The notes below the pieces were generated by a model. That model worked only from the letters and a program-made list of their open reading frames with translations. It had not been told where the DNA came from and ran no database searches. Made by a program: the position numbers and the translations under genes. From positions 1-64,000 of the forward strand of contig CAVPAX010000002.1 of NCBI GenBank assembly GCA_963701715.1: a stretch of 64,000 bases of DNA. The letters are read 5' to 3'. Position 1 is the stretch's first letter. Every line of letters begins with the position of its first letter. Source of the stretch: Methylotenera_A sp963701715. Its GTDB lineage: Bacteria > Pseudomonadota > Gammaproteobacteria > Burkholderiales > Methylophilaceae. This document shows, in pieces, positions 16,975 through 25,058 of this stretch.

Positions 16975-19301
16975 TATGAAAGCTCCTTAGGCATCGCTTG
17001 ATTTTGTATGAATTGATTGTGATTTGAGAATGGCATAGCACCAGTGAGGTAGTTATTAGGGGTTTGCCCCATTTGAATGAGCGCCGGTACATCCAGAATC
17101 AGCGCCACCGAGCCATCACCCATGATGGTGGCACCAGACACCCCCGGCACCTTTTTAAAGTTTGTTTCCAAGCTCTTAATCACGACTTGTTGCTGGCCCA
17201 CGAGACGGTCTACAAACAAGGCCGATTTTTTACCATCTGCCTCGAGCAGCACCAGTACGCCTTCTGTCGGCTCAATAATATCGGTACGCTGATTAAAGAT
17301 ACTATGCAGCGCGATAATTGGCAGATACTCACCGCGCACATGCACCATGCGTCCTTCACCTGTCACGGTTTTAATATCTTCAGCACGCGGCTGCAAGGTT
17401 TCTACAATGAGGTTCAAAGGAACAACATATAGGCTATTGCCCAAAGACACTGACATGCCGTCTAAAATGGCCAAGGTAAGCGGCAATGAGATAGAAATTG
17501 TCGTGCCATAACCTAGCGCTGAACGTATTTCTACTACGCCGTTCATCGCAGCTATATTTCGTTTGACCACATCCATGCCTACGCCTCGGCCAGAAACATC
17601 CGTCACCACTTCGGCAGTAGAAAATCCTGGTGCGAAAATGAGAGAGAACACCTCGGAGTCTGTCATGTTTTCACTTACGGTCAGCCCATTGGCTTTGGCT
17701 TTGGCAAGTAGTTTGTCGCGGTTCAGCCCAGCACCGTCATCAGTGACTTCAATCACGATACTGCCACCCTTGTGCGTGGCAGATAGGGTAAGCACGCCAG
17801 TTTCACTTTTACCAGCCGCTTTGCGTTTATCCGGTGTTTCAATACCATGGTCTACACTGTTGCGCACTAAGTGCGTTAGAGGATCGACAATGCGCTCAAT
17901 CAAGCCTTTATCTAATTCAGTAGCTGCACCGACAGTAACGAACTCTACCTTTTTGCCTAGCTTGGCAGCTAAATCGCGCACCATGCGCGGGAAGCGTGAA
18001 AACACAAAATCCATCGGCATCATGCGGATGGACATGACAGATTCTTGTAAATCACGGGTATTGCGGGTGAGTTGCCCTACACTGTTAATAAGCAGCTCAT
18101 GATGAACAGGGTCAAGATTACTGATGCGCTGCTCGATCATTGCTTGGGTAATCACCAGCTCCCCTACCAAGTTGATGAGCTGATCGACTTTTTCTACCCC
18201 AACCCGAATCGATGAAGTTTCTGCATTGGCAGGCGCTTTGTCTGACTCACGCCGGCCAAGATTTTTCTTTTCCTGGGTTTCTGCCGATGCGGTTGCTACT
18301 GTTTCTACCTTCACCTCTGCGGCTACTTCAACCTTGCCAGAGTTGGCTTCGGTAGCTACTGTGTCATCGCCAATCAGTGTACTTGCTACAGCGTCCGGAT
18401 GCGGCTGAAATGGCGCAAAAAAGCCATAACCTTCTTCTTCTTTTTCTTTACCTTCATCCTCAAACAAACCGTATCCAACCTCTTCATGAATCTTAACCCT
18501 GGAATCTGCATTGGAGCCTGATTCCGCATTTGGTGCAGCAGGCTCGCTATTAGTTGCTGATGGAGTCCTAGCCAGGGTTATAACCAAATCATCAGGGTCA
18601 ACAATAAATGAGCAAATTGAAACAATATCGTCCTGGCTAGAATCTGTAACCAGCTTAAATACAAAGCGGCCATTCTCCTGCTTGCTGACAGCCACGTCGC
18701 CCAGCAAACCTAGCTCACTTTGTAAGTTAGACATATCTTTTTCTGTGATTTCCGGCAACACAATGCTAAAACGGTTTAATCCATCACTAGGCACTTCTGG
18801 AACTGTCTCTTGCTCGGCTGCTTTTGGCTCTGGCTGCTTTTCTGGCATCGGCTCAACTACGGGGACTGGAGCTGGTTCTGAAACTGTAGGCACCGGTGCA
18901 ATTGCAACACCCCCTGCTTCAGATAACGATTTCAACATCATTTTAACGTCAGCCACCTGCTCTTGATCAACCGCTGTTGCAAGGCGATGTCCATCCAGTT
19001 CCATTTTTAATACGTCTTTTGCCGCCAGAAACGCATCCACGTGCTCTGACGTAAGTTTCATTTCATTTTTACGAATTTTATCCAGCAGGTTTTCCAGCAC
19101 GTGCGTGATTTCGGTCATATCCATAAAACCGAAAGTGGCTGCGCCGCCTTTAATCGAGTGGGCTGCGCGGAAGATTGCATTCAAATCTTCTGCGTCCGGA
19201 TTTTCCATATCGATGCCTAGAAGCAATCGCTCAGCTTCAGCTAAAAGCTCTTCTGCTTCATCAAAGAAGACCTCATAAAACTGACTCATATCAATTGTCA
19301 T
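16974..19301 (-). CDS. cheA: CheA, chemotaxis histidine kinase
   Basis: 775 residues with all five domains. P1 (1-130) has the phosphorylation site H48 in AAHSIKGGAATFGF; P2 (about 177-245) binds CheY/CheB; a long acidic, Ala-rich linker (about 246-360) follows; P3 dimerisation (about 362-425); P4 kinase (about 430-610) with LVRNSVDHGIE (N box) and DDGAGLNRDK, GRGVGMDVV (G boxes); P5 (about 620-755) is CheW-like. CheA autophosphorylates under MCP control and passes phosphate to CheY and CheB. The gene follows cheY by about 64 bases and is coupled to cheW. Confidence 0.97.
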   Translation of the reverse strand: MTIDMSQFYEVFFDEAEELLAEAERLLLGIDMENPDAEDLNAIFRAAHSIKGGAATFGFMDMTEITHVLENLLDKIRKNEMKLTSEHVDAFLAAKDVLKMELDGHRLATAVDQEQVADVKMMLKSLSEAGGVAIAPVPTVSEPAPVPVVEPMPEKQPEPKAAEQETVPEVPSDGLNRFSIVLPEITEKDMSNLQSELGLLGDVAVSKQENGRFVFKLVTDSSQDDIVSICSFIVDPDDLVITLARTPSATNSEPAAPNAESGSNADSRVKIHEEVGYGLFEDEGKEKEEEGYGFFAPFQPHPDAVASTLIGDDTVATEANSGKVEVAAEVKVETVATASAETQEKKNLGRRESDKAPANAETSSIRVGVEKVDQLINLVGELVITQAMIEQRISNLDPVHHELLINSVGQLTRNTRDLQESVMSIRMMPMDFVFSRFPRMVRDLAAKLGKKVEFVTVGAATELDKGLIERIVDPLTHLVRNSVDHGIETPDKRKAAGKSETGVLTLSATHKGGSIVIEVTDDGAGLNRDKLLAKAKANGLTVSENMTDSEVFSLIFAPGFSTAEVVTDVSGRGVGMDVVKRNIAAMNGVVEIRSALGYGTTISISLPLTLAILDGMSVSLGNSLYVVPLNLIVETLQPRAEDIKTVTGEGRMVHVRGEYLPIIALHSIFNQRTDIIEPTEGVLVLLEADGKKSALFVDRLVGQQQVVIKSLETNFKKVPGVSGATIMGDGSVALILDVPALIQMGQTPNNYLTGAMPFSNHNQFIQNQAMPKELS

Positions 19302-19365
19302 TGCTATACCCCATATTCACTAGTAAACCCATCCAAGCTTGCGCCATGATTACTCAAAACTATTC

Positions 19366-19731
19366 TTACCCAATTACTTTCTGCACGACTTCAATCAAAC
19401 GCTTCGGATCAAACGGCTTCACCAGCCAGCCGTTAGCGCCTGCAGCTTTGCCTTTAGCCTTCATTTCATCGCTTGATTCAGTCGTTAACATTAAAATGGG
19501 TACCTTTTGATACGAACCTAGTCCACGTAAATTTTTAATAAGTGTCAATCCATCCATGATTGGCATGTTCTGGTCTGTAAGCACAAGATCAACAGTCTTT
19601 TCCTTTGCCTTATCCAAGCCGTCTTGCCCATCAACCGCTTGTACCACATCGTAGCCAGCTGCTTTAAGACTGAATGCCACCATCTGGCGAAGAGAACCTG
19701 AGTCATCCACTGCTAGAATTGTTTTTGCCAT
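19366..19731 (-). CDS. cheY: CheY-type response regulator next to cheA
   Basis: 121 residues, a stand-alone receiver with D9-D10, D53 (in TDQNMPIMDG), T83-type Thr in LTTES and K103 in VKPF. It is the second CheY here; its sequence (MAKTILAVDDSGSLRQ, AGANGWLVKPFDPKRL) is of the class found next to cheA in many betaproteobacteria, and it may act as a phosphate sink or an alternative output and not necessarily as the motor-binding CheY. A sigma28-type promoter (19828-19854) precedes it, making it the first gene of a cheYAW transcript. Confidence 0.94.
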   Translation of the reverse strand: MAKTILAVDDSGSLRQMVAFSLKAAGYDVVQAVDGQDGLDKAKEKTVDLVLTDQNMPIMDGLTLIKNLRGLGSYQKVPILMLTTESSDEMKAKGKAAGANGWLVKPFDPKRLIEVVQKVIG

Positions 19732-19827
19732 TTCATTTACTCACTTTTTATTTATGTTAATTAGATACTTATACTATTTAATTAAAGTTATTTATTAAAA
19801 ATATATTTACAGCTAAACTCGTATTAC

Positions 19828-19854
19828 ATAACGGCTGGCAATCCATAATATTTA
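19828..19854 (-). promoter_or_regulatory. sigma28 (FliA) promoter for cheYAW
   Basis: Minus strand reads TAAATATT-N11-GCCGTTAT: the -35 core TAAA and -10 core GCCG are intact at the correct spacing (12 of 16 bases match). It lies 97 bases upstream of cheY and just after the CheZ-like gene ends, in an AT-rich gap of 133 bases. Confidence 0.6.
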
Positions 19855-19864
19855 GCCATTCAAA

Positions 19865-20428
19865 CTAAAAAAGCTCTATGTCTCCGGTGACCATGTCATG
19901 CTGATCTACAGAGCGCCGCAACCCTCCCGACAAAGCATGACTGCCTGCGTGCAGGCTATGACTAATCTCTTCAAGAAACTTGGTGATCGCTTCATGCTCA
20001 TGGGAAGGCTCTATCTCGCCACCATGATTGGCCAATTCCTGCAGCAGATCCTTCAATCCATTCACTCTTTTTATGGTTCTGGTTAGCAGCTGGTCTGTTA
20101 AGTCCTGAAACTGTAGCCCGGTAACAGCGGCATTGACTTCTTTACCAATTTTTTGCTTAAAGGCTTCAAGTCTTTCTATTTCTTCTTTACCAAACCGATG
20201 ATCTGCCAATAGAGCATCAAGCACTTGCTGCTGCTCGGTCACGGCTTCATGCACAGCCATAAAACTAGTACTCAATTTCTCAATAGCTTCACTTAACAAA
20301 AATGTTGTCTGCAACAAATCTGCTTCGACTTCCACCAAGTGCTGTTTGCCATGATCGGACACCGCCGCAAGCAGACTTCTTAACTCTCTAATCGGTAATG
20401 TTTTCATTTCCATACAATCATGTTCCAT
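19865..20428 (-). CDS. CheZ-like protein with FQDLTDQ motif
   Basis: About 187 residues from ATG 20428; ATGs at 20413 (with GGAA nine bases ahead) and 20407 are also possible, and an in-frame TTG at 20479 is unlikely. The protein is mostly helical, with heptad-like stretches. Its centre reads AVTGLQFQDLTDQLLTRTIKRVNGLKDLL, matching the active-site helix of CheZ (FQDLTGQVIKR), including the catalytic-type Asp and Gln four residues apart. The C-terminus GDIELF recalls the acidic/hydrophobic CheY-binding tail of CheZ (and the CheD tail EIDLF here). It lies between motB and cheY. A true cheZ exists at the window's left end, so this would be a second CheZ-related phosphatase, possibly for the adjacent CheY. 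Confidence 0.7.
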   Translation of the reverse strand: MEHDCMEMKTLPIRELRSLLAAVSDHGKQHLVEVEADLLQTTFLLSEAIEKLSTSFMAVHEAVTEQQQVLDALLADHRFGKEEIERLEAFKQKIGKEVNAAVTGLQFQDLTDQLLTRTIKRVNGLKDLLQELANHGGEIEPSHEHEAITKFLEEISHSLHAGSHALSGGLRRSVDQHDMVTGDIELF

Positions 20429-20487
20429 AATGCTCAAAATCAATCGGTTGAATACGGTTAGAAAAACTAACCAGTTCAAATGCTTTG

Positions 20488-21444
20488 TCAGTTAACCTTA
20501 GCGGCCTCTTCCGGTTCCAATATGGCCTTATCTATATCTGACTGGCTTGCAGACGAGGATAAATTGACTGCACCATCGTCCCGCATAGCATTCTCTTCAG
20601 CCTGCTTGTTCATCACAATAATGCTGATACGTCGATTGGTGGGGTCCAATGGGTTCTCCTTATTGAATAATGAAGCAGAAGCCAGTCCCACAACACGCAA
20701 CAACTTGGTTTCATCCATACCTCCCGCTATCAATTCACGACGCGATGCATTGGCCCGGTCTGCTGAAAGCTCCCAATTGCTGTAACCCATATCGCCGCTA
20801 GGATAAGGCACTGCATCTGTGTGCCCGGATAAGCTGATTTTATTGGTTACCCCGTTCAGCATCTTGCCTATCTCACGCAGAATCTCTTGTGCATAAGGCT
20901 GCATTTCAGCCTTTGATGAAGCAAACATAGCTCGATTCTGCTCGTCCACAATCTGGACTCGCAATCCTTCAGAGGTGATGTCCAACAGCAATTGTTTTTT
21001 AAATTTACTTAAAGTCGGACTGTCTTCAATTGCTTTTTCTATTTTGCTTTTCAACTCTTCCAGTTTTGCAGCTTCTGCTTTTTCCAGTGCTTGCTGCGCT
21101 TCTTTTATATCGACCGCCTTTTCTTTACCTTTTGGGCCATCCACCGGTTTAACCTGCCCTTGTTTTTTGGTGAGATCTTTACCACCGCCGCTTTTGATGA
21201 CAGAATCGCTCGCCGCTACTGAGGGGCCACCCTGTAACGCTACCTTCAACGGCATCTTAAAGTACTCTGAAATACCCTCTAGAGTAGCCTTGGACGAAGA
21301 GCCTAATAACCACATCAGCAAGAAGAAGGCCATCATGGCTGTTACAAAGTCAGCGTAAGCAATCTTCCAGGCACCGCCGTGATGTCCGGCGGCGGTCTTT
21401 TTAATCTTCTTGACAATAATAGGTCTAACGCGATCTTCAGCCAT
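20488..21444 (-). CDS. motB: MotB, stator peptidoglycan-anchoring subunit
   Basis: 318 residues. A basic N-terminus is followed by a single membrane helix with the proton-binding D32 in IAYADFVTAMMAFFLLMWLL. A charged linker/plug region leads to an OmpA-like peptidoglycan-binding domain (SGHTDAVPY, NWELSADRANASRREL, NRRISIIV). With MotA it forms the proton-driven stator. It follows motA by 45 bases. Complete and typical. Confidence 0.97.
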   Translation of the reverse strand: MAEDRVRPIIVKKIKKTAAGHHGGAWKIAYADFVTAMMAFFLLMWLLGSSSKATLEGISEYFKMPLKVALQGGPSVAASDSVIKSGGGKDLTKKQGQVKPVDGPKGKEKAVDIKEAQQALEKAEAAKLEELKSKIEKAIEDSPTLSKFKKQLLLDITSEGLRVQIVDEQNRAMFASSKAEMQPYAQEILREIGKMLNGVTNKISLSGHTDAVPYPSGDMGYSNWELSADRANASRRELIAGGMDETKLLRVVGLASASLFNKENPLDPTNRRISIIVMNKQAEENAMRDDGAVNLSSSASQSDIDKAILEPEEAAKVN

Positions 21445-21489
21445 GGCATGCTCCGTCCAAATCCATTGTTATCATTTTCTGATAGCGCA

Positions 21490-22353
21490 TTATTTAGCCG
21501 ACTTGGCCTGTTTAACGTGGGTTTCAAGCTCAGCAAAACCCGGACGCTCGGTTGAATAAAGCACTTTTCGGCCAAATTCAACCGCAATCGCAGGTGCATA
21601 GCCATTGAGGCTTGCCAGTAAAGTCACTTTTACCGTTTGAAACATCTTGGTACTCTCTTCCAGTTTCTGTTCCAGTAAACCGGAAAGCGGGCCAACGAAA
21701 CCATAGGCCAGCAAAATCCCTAAGAAGGTACCTACCAGCGCATGTGCAATCAATATCCCTAATTCTGCAGGCGGCAGCGCCACGTTTTCCATTGTGTGCA
21801 CCACACCCATTACCGCTGCCACAATACCGAAAGCGGGCAGCCCATCGCCAAGCTTGGCGATGCAATGTGCCGGCACATGACCTTCCATGTGATGTGTTTC
21901 GATTTCATTGTCCATCAGGTTTTCAACCTGGAATGCATCCATATTTCCAGATACCATCAAGCGCAGATAATCTGTCATAAATTCAACCAGGTGATGGTCG
22001 TGCAGTATCTTGGGATATTTGCTGAATAACGGGCTGGCTTCCGGATTTTCGACATCGTTCTCAATTGACATCATGCCGTCTTTGCGAATTTTGGTTAGGA
22101 TTTCAAACAGAAGCGCGAGCAAATCCATATAGAGCGCTTTGTTAAACTTGGATCCCTTGAACAAGGATGGTAATGACTTCATCGTGGCTTTAATGGCCTT
22201 GTTGTCATTACCGACAATGAACGCGCCAAACGCACCACCAAAAATCATGAGGACTTCTAATGGTTGCCACAATGCCCCCAAATGTCCTCCAGCAAGCGCA
22301 TATCCACCGAAAATGGTACCGCAAACCACAATATATCCAATGATGACGAACAT
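21490..22353 (-). CDS. motA: MotA, stator proton-channel subunit
   Basis: 287 residues with four membrane helices (MFVIIGYIVVCGTIFGGYALAGGHL at the start; LPAFGIVAAVMGVVHTM and LGILLAYGFVGPLSGLL near the end) and the large cytoplasmic loop containing the charged residues that contact FliG. The ending (EFGRKVLYSTERPGFAELE) is like the enterobacterial MotA. The 210-base gap upstream, after the methyltransferase gene, shows no clear sigma28 box. Confidence 0.97.
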   Translation of the reverse strand: MFVIIGYIVVCGTIFGGYALAGGHLGALWQPLEVLMIFGGAFGAFIVGNDNKAIKATMKSLPSLFKGSKFNKALYMDLLALLFEILTKIRKDGMMSIENDVENPEASPLFSKYPKILHDHHLVEFMTDYLRLMVSGNMDAFQVENLMDNEIETHHMEGHVPAHCIAKLGDGLPAFGIVAAVMGVVHTMENVALPPAELGILIAHALVGTFLGILLAYGFVGPLSGLLEQKLEESTKMFQTVKVTLLASLNGYAPAIAVEFGRKVLYSTERPGFAELETHVKQAKSAK

Positions 22354-22563
22354 GCTTATGCACTCCTGAAAAAAATATATACTTCTGACGTATTAATAAT
22401 TAGAGTCAGAATATCAAGAGGCTTGGTAAATCAATCTATCGAATAAAGGGATATTTTTAGGTTTGTATTACGTATCGAAAAAATCTGTGGAACGAATTGG
22501 ATTTAACCAACAACATGATGAGAAAATCTAGAACAATAATCGATTTTTTCTGTTAGGTAAAAA

Positions 22564-23445
22564 CTAGGAAATTCGCCAGACATAAATCGTTGGAGAGTTT
22601 CCATACCCGGCGATACGCATACTTGGAGGGATGCCAGGAATTTCAAATTCCAGACTGATAAGAAGGCTGCCAGGCTGCATTTCGTGGCACGCTTTCTCCC
22701 ACAAAGCCGGCATCGCAGCAGGTGATAGATAGGCAAAAATTACATCGTAATCAGCGAAGTCCAGCGACAGATAGTCACCTAATTTAAAGATTGCTTTACA
22801 GCGCCGAATTTTTGCGCGTAGAAAACTTAGCAACCATGGCAAAGGTGCAATTTCAATGCCTTCGATATGACAATCTGGCCTTGCCTTGGCAATATACATC
22901 GACATATCACCCAAGCCGCTACCAATGTCTATTAAACGCACCGATCTGTTCTTTGGCATGACTTTGGCTACCTGCCGCCATACTACTGGACGTGAAGGAA
23001 AAAATGGAACTTGGCTTCGGAAAGTAGTCCAGAATAAAGTCAGACTTATAATAAAACCAGTTAAATAAGCTTCATTAGGAATGTTCCAGCCGGACATACC
23101 CCATATGGCAACAGGAAAGCATAAATGTATCCAGCGCCACCAGATTGCCATACCGGCTAAAGAAGAAAATACTGCAGCGATTAAAGCCTGCATGCATACA
23201 AAAGTAAGAATCGGAAACGTTAAATCCACTTTAAAACAAATTATTACAGCTAACTGAATGCCCCATAAAAATACAGTCACCGCTATCAATGCAGCACATT
23301 GTATTAAGACAGCTAAAGTCGCCGGCTTTAAGCGTGTTTCACTTATACACTTCATTAGCGATCTTGATATTTCGAACACATCTAAGCCAACGTATTGATT
23401 TACATTATGTTTTTCAATATATCGCTTATTAAGTGTTTTACCCAT
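22564..23445 (-). CDS. Membrane-anchored class I methyltransferase, FAM173-like
   Basis: 293 residues. About four membrane helices lie in residues 42-140 (for example LAVLIQCAALIAVTVFLWG and FIISLTLFWTTF). The C-terminal half is a class I SAM-dependent methyltransferase: motif I LIDIGSGLGD (about 171-180), acidic end of strand 2 in GIEIAP, then PWLLSFLRAKIRR, LGDYLSLDFADYDVIFAYLSP and LISLEFEIPG. This order resembles the FAM173 family (eukaryotic members are membrane-anchored lysine methyltransferases, one acting on the ATP synthase c-subunit). The resemblance is from memory. The gene follows flhC by nine bases and precedes motA, so a flagellar or membrane-protein target is possible but unproven. 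No good ribosome site is visible, consistent with coupling to flhC. Confidence 0.65.
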   Translation of the reverse strand: MGKTLNKRYIEKHNVNQYVGLDVFEISRSLMKCISETRLKPATLAVLIQCAALIAVTVFLWGIQLAVIICFKVDLTFPILTFVCMQALIAAVFSSLAGMAIWWRWIHLCFPVAIWGMSGWNIPNEAYLTGFIISLTLFWTTFRSQVPFFPSRPVVWRQVAKVMPKNRSVRLIDIGSGLGDMSMYIAKARPDCHIEGIEIAPLPWLLSFLRAKIRRCKAIFKLGDYLSLDFADYDVIFAYLSPAAMPALWEKACHEMQPGSLLISLEFEIPGIPPSMRIAGYGNSPTIYVWRIS

Positions 23446-23454
23446 GATTCGATT

Positions 23455-24015
23455 TTAAGCTGTCATTGAAACCAGTTTATATGTGAGCTCTTTCGCTTTC
23501 TTGGTTTTGCCAGCGCGTGAAGGTACATGACACAGGTTGCATACATAGTTCTGGTTCAAATCGTAAGTATTCACGATAAACTCGCCTCCGCAACAGGTGC
23601 AACTTTTCATTCTCAGCATCTTGCTTTCTACAAAACGCACCAGTGTCCAGGCACGTGTTAGCGATAATACCGGCTCAACTTCTGAGTCCGGTTCTACAAC
23701 CTGTTGTTGATACAGACTATATGCCTTTATAATAGCGTCAATGCCTTTTACATCTGCATAATCCACCATGAATTTGTAAATATTATAGAAAATAGAGGAA
23801 TGGATATTGGGCTGCCATGTCAGGAACCAATCCGTAGAAAACGGCAGCATGCCTTTAGGTGGCGATACGCCTTTCAATTCTTTGTAGAGCTTGATCAAAC
23901 GCTCGCGGGACAATGTCGTTTGAGATTCAAGCAACTGTAATCTGGCGCCAAGTTTAATCATTTGAATGGCCAACTGGATTTGCTCTGATTCGTTTACTAC
24001 GCTTTTCGTTTTCAT
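23455..24015 (-). CDS. flhC: FlhC, flagellar master regulator subunit
   Basis: About 186 residues (MKTKSVVNESEQIQLA...); several tandem ATG codons and a GTG (24015-24024) could start it, and AAAGGG upstream favours the last ATG. FlhC hallmarks: IQMIKLGARLQLLESQTTLSRERLIKLYKELKGVSPPKGMLPFSTDWFLTW, and the zinc site CTCCGGEF ... CNLCHVPSRAG with four cysteines. With FlhD it forms the FlhD4C2 activator of class II flagellar operons. It follows flhD by about 50 bases. Confidence 0.96.
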   Translation of the reverse strand: MKTKSVVNESEQIQLAIQMIKLGARLQLLESQTTLSRERLIKLYKELKGVSPPKGMLPFSTDWFLTWQPNIHSSIFYNIYKFMVDYADVKGIDAIIKAYSLYQQQVVEPDSEVEPVLSLTRAWTLVRFVESKMLRMKSCTCCGGEFIVNTYDLNQNYVCNLCHVPSRAGKTKKAKELTYKLVSMTA

Positions 24016-24076
24016 CATCATCACCCTTTATCTAGAATCAATATCTATCTAATGTTGAAATAATTCTCTAAGATTC

Positions 24077-24394
24077 TTACTGCATCGCACCGGCATTTTG
24101 ACCTGCCATCAACACGGCAGTATGCAGATGGGCTTGTGAGCGATCTTTTGTATAGTTAGTCAGCATGCCTAAGATTGTGCTGTCATCAAAACGGAAGCGT
24201 GCCAACATCATATTAGTGCTGCATAATTTGAGCAGTTGTAAAGTGCTTAATCCTTCAAGTAAATCGGCAATATCTTTACTTATCCCTAAACGGAAAATCG
24301 CCGTCGCTTTGTCCGCACGAATTAATTGCTGAGCCAATAATAAATAATTTAGGTTAGCGTCTTTAATTTCTGCCATCATTTCTGTTTCATTCAT
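24077..24394 (-). CDS. flhD: FlhD, flagellar master regulator subunit
   Basis: 105 residues, normal FlhD length: EIKDANLNYLLLAQQLIRADKATAIFRLGISKDIADLLEGLSTLQLLKLCSTNMMLARFRFDD fits the family along its length. It contributes DNA-binding specificity to the FlhD4C2 complex. Ribosome site GGGGAA precedes the ATG. Upstream is a long AT-rich leader with a perfect FliA promoter at 24769-24795 and a 17-bp inverted repeat at 24523-24559. Confidence 0.96.
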   Translation of the reverse strand: MNETEMMAEIKDANLNYLLLAQQLIRADKATAIFRLGISKDIADLLEGLSTLQLLKLCSTNMMLARFRFDDSTILGMLTNYTKDRSQAHLHTAVLMAGQNAGAMQ

Positions 24395-24522
24395 TTTATT
24401 TCCCCGATCATTTTTCTGTGGTTGTTAAAAAGTTTGCAGTTCGTGTTAGGCGTACTTTGAGCTTTTTAATAAAAACAAAATATTGGGGTTTGTCGGTTTT
24501 TTTGGTAGGACAAGCGGACGCA

Positions 24523-24559
24523 CCCATGTAGGTGTTTGTCTTACAAACACCTACATGGG
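24523..24559. repeat. Perfect 17-bp inverted repeat in the flhD leader
   Basis: Arms CCCATGTAGGTGTTTGT and ACAAACACCTACATGGG are separated by three bases (CTT), making a very stable hairpin about 130 bases before flhD. No T tract follows on either strand, so it is not a standard terminator. GTAGGACAAGCGG just to its left (24506-24518) with TTGTCTTAC inside the structure recalls the GTAG head of REP elements. I saw no second copy in the window. Confidence 0.85.
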
Positions 24560-24768
24560 GCTAAAGATAATGATATATTTCAAACACTTAAATTATTTAA
24601 AACGTCGCCGAATTTAATTTAAGCTCTGCCAGAAACAGTTAATTCATATATTCCATTTAAAAAATATCCTAAAAGTATTTAAAGTTTTCTTGGTTTCTGC
24701 CGTTATTCACTTCCTACACTTAAAACAATGTTCCACTAAAAACATTAACGGCATCACTTCATAAATAT

Positions 24769-24795
24769 TTATCGGCAAAACTTTAAAAAACTTTA
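24769..24795 (-). promoter_or_regulatory. Consensus sigma28 (FliA) promoter upstream of flhDC
   Basis: The minus strand reads TAAAGTTT-N11-GCCGATAA, 16 of 16 bases identical to the enterobacterial FliA consensus with exact spacing. Transcription would begin near 24760 and reach flhD after a leader of about 365 bases that contains the 24523-24559 hairpin. It would let FliA feed back on the master operon, or drive a small RNA; neither is proven. Confidence 0.75.
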
Positions 24796-25058
24796 GGGTA
24801 TTGCTTAAAAAAACTAAAATTATTTTATATCTCATTGTTTTTTATAATTTAAATATTTAAAAAAACATTAATCTTTTCTTCCCACCCAAGAGTCATCTAC
24901 CTGTCGGCTTTAGGAAAGGCCAGTTTTAACCCTTTTATTCTCAAGATACAAACGTATTGATTTACTTAATAATGAGTTCATGAGCAAAAGTAAGCAGCAA
25001 AAAAACAGCATGCTTTCTTAATGGATAATTCATGGAGCAGATATTTTAGGTAGTCGTT

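Larger units (their letters stand above)
24395..25058. other. Divergent control region between flhDC and flhBAFG-fliA
   Basis: 664 bases without a convincing gene, very AT-rich. It separates minus-strand flhDC from plus-strand flhB. It holds a 17-bp perfect inverted repeat (24523-24559) and a consensus sigma28 promoter pointing to flhD (24769-24795). I could not fix a promoter for flhB or an FlhDC box with confidence. Confidence 0.8.

Noticed and set aside
22430..22480. Possible sigma28 promoter for motA (TAAAAATA and TTCGATAG)
   Set aside because: Spacing is 12 and not 15 and the -10 lacks GCCG.
24523..24559. Hairpin as an intrinsic terminator
   Set aside because: No T tract follows the stem on either strand, and it lies in the middle of the flhD leader, far from the end of any gene.
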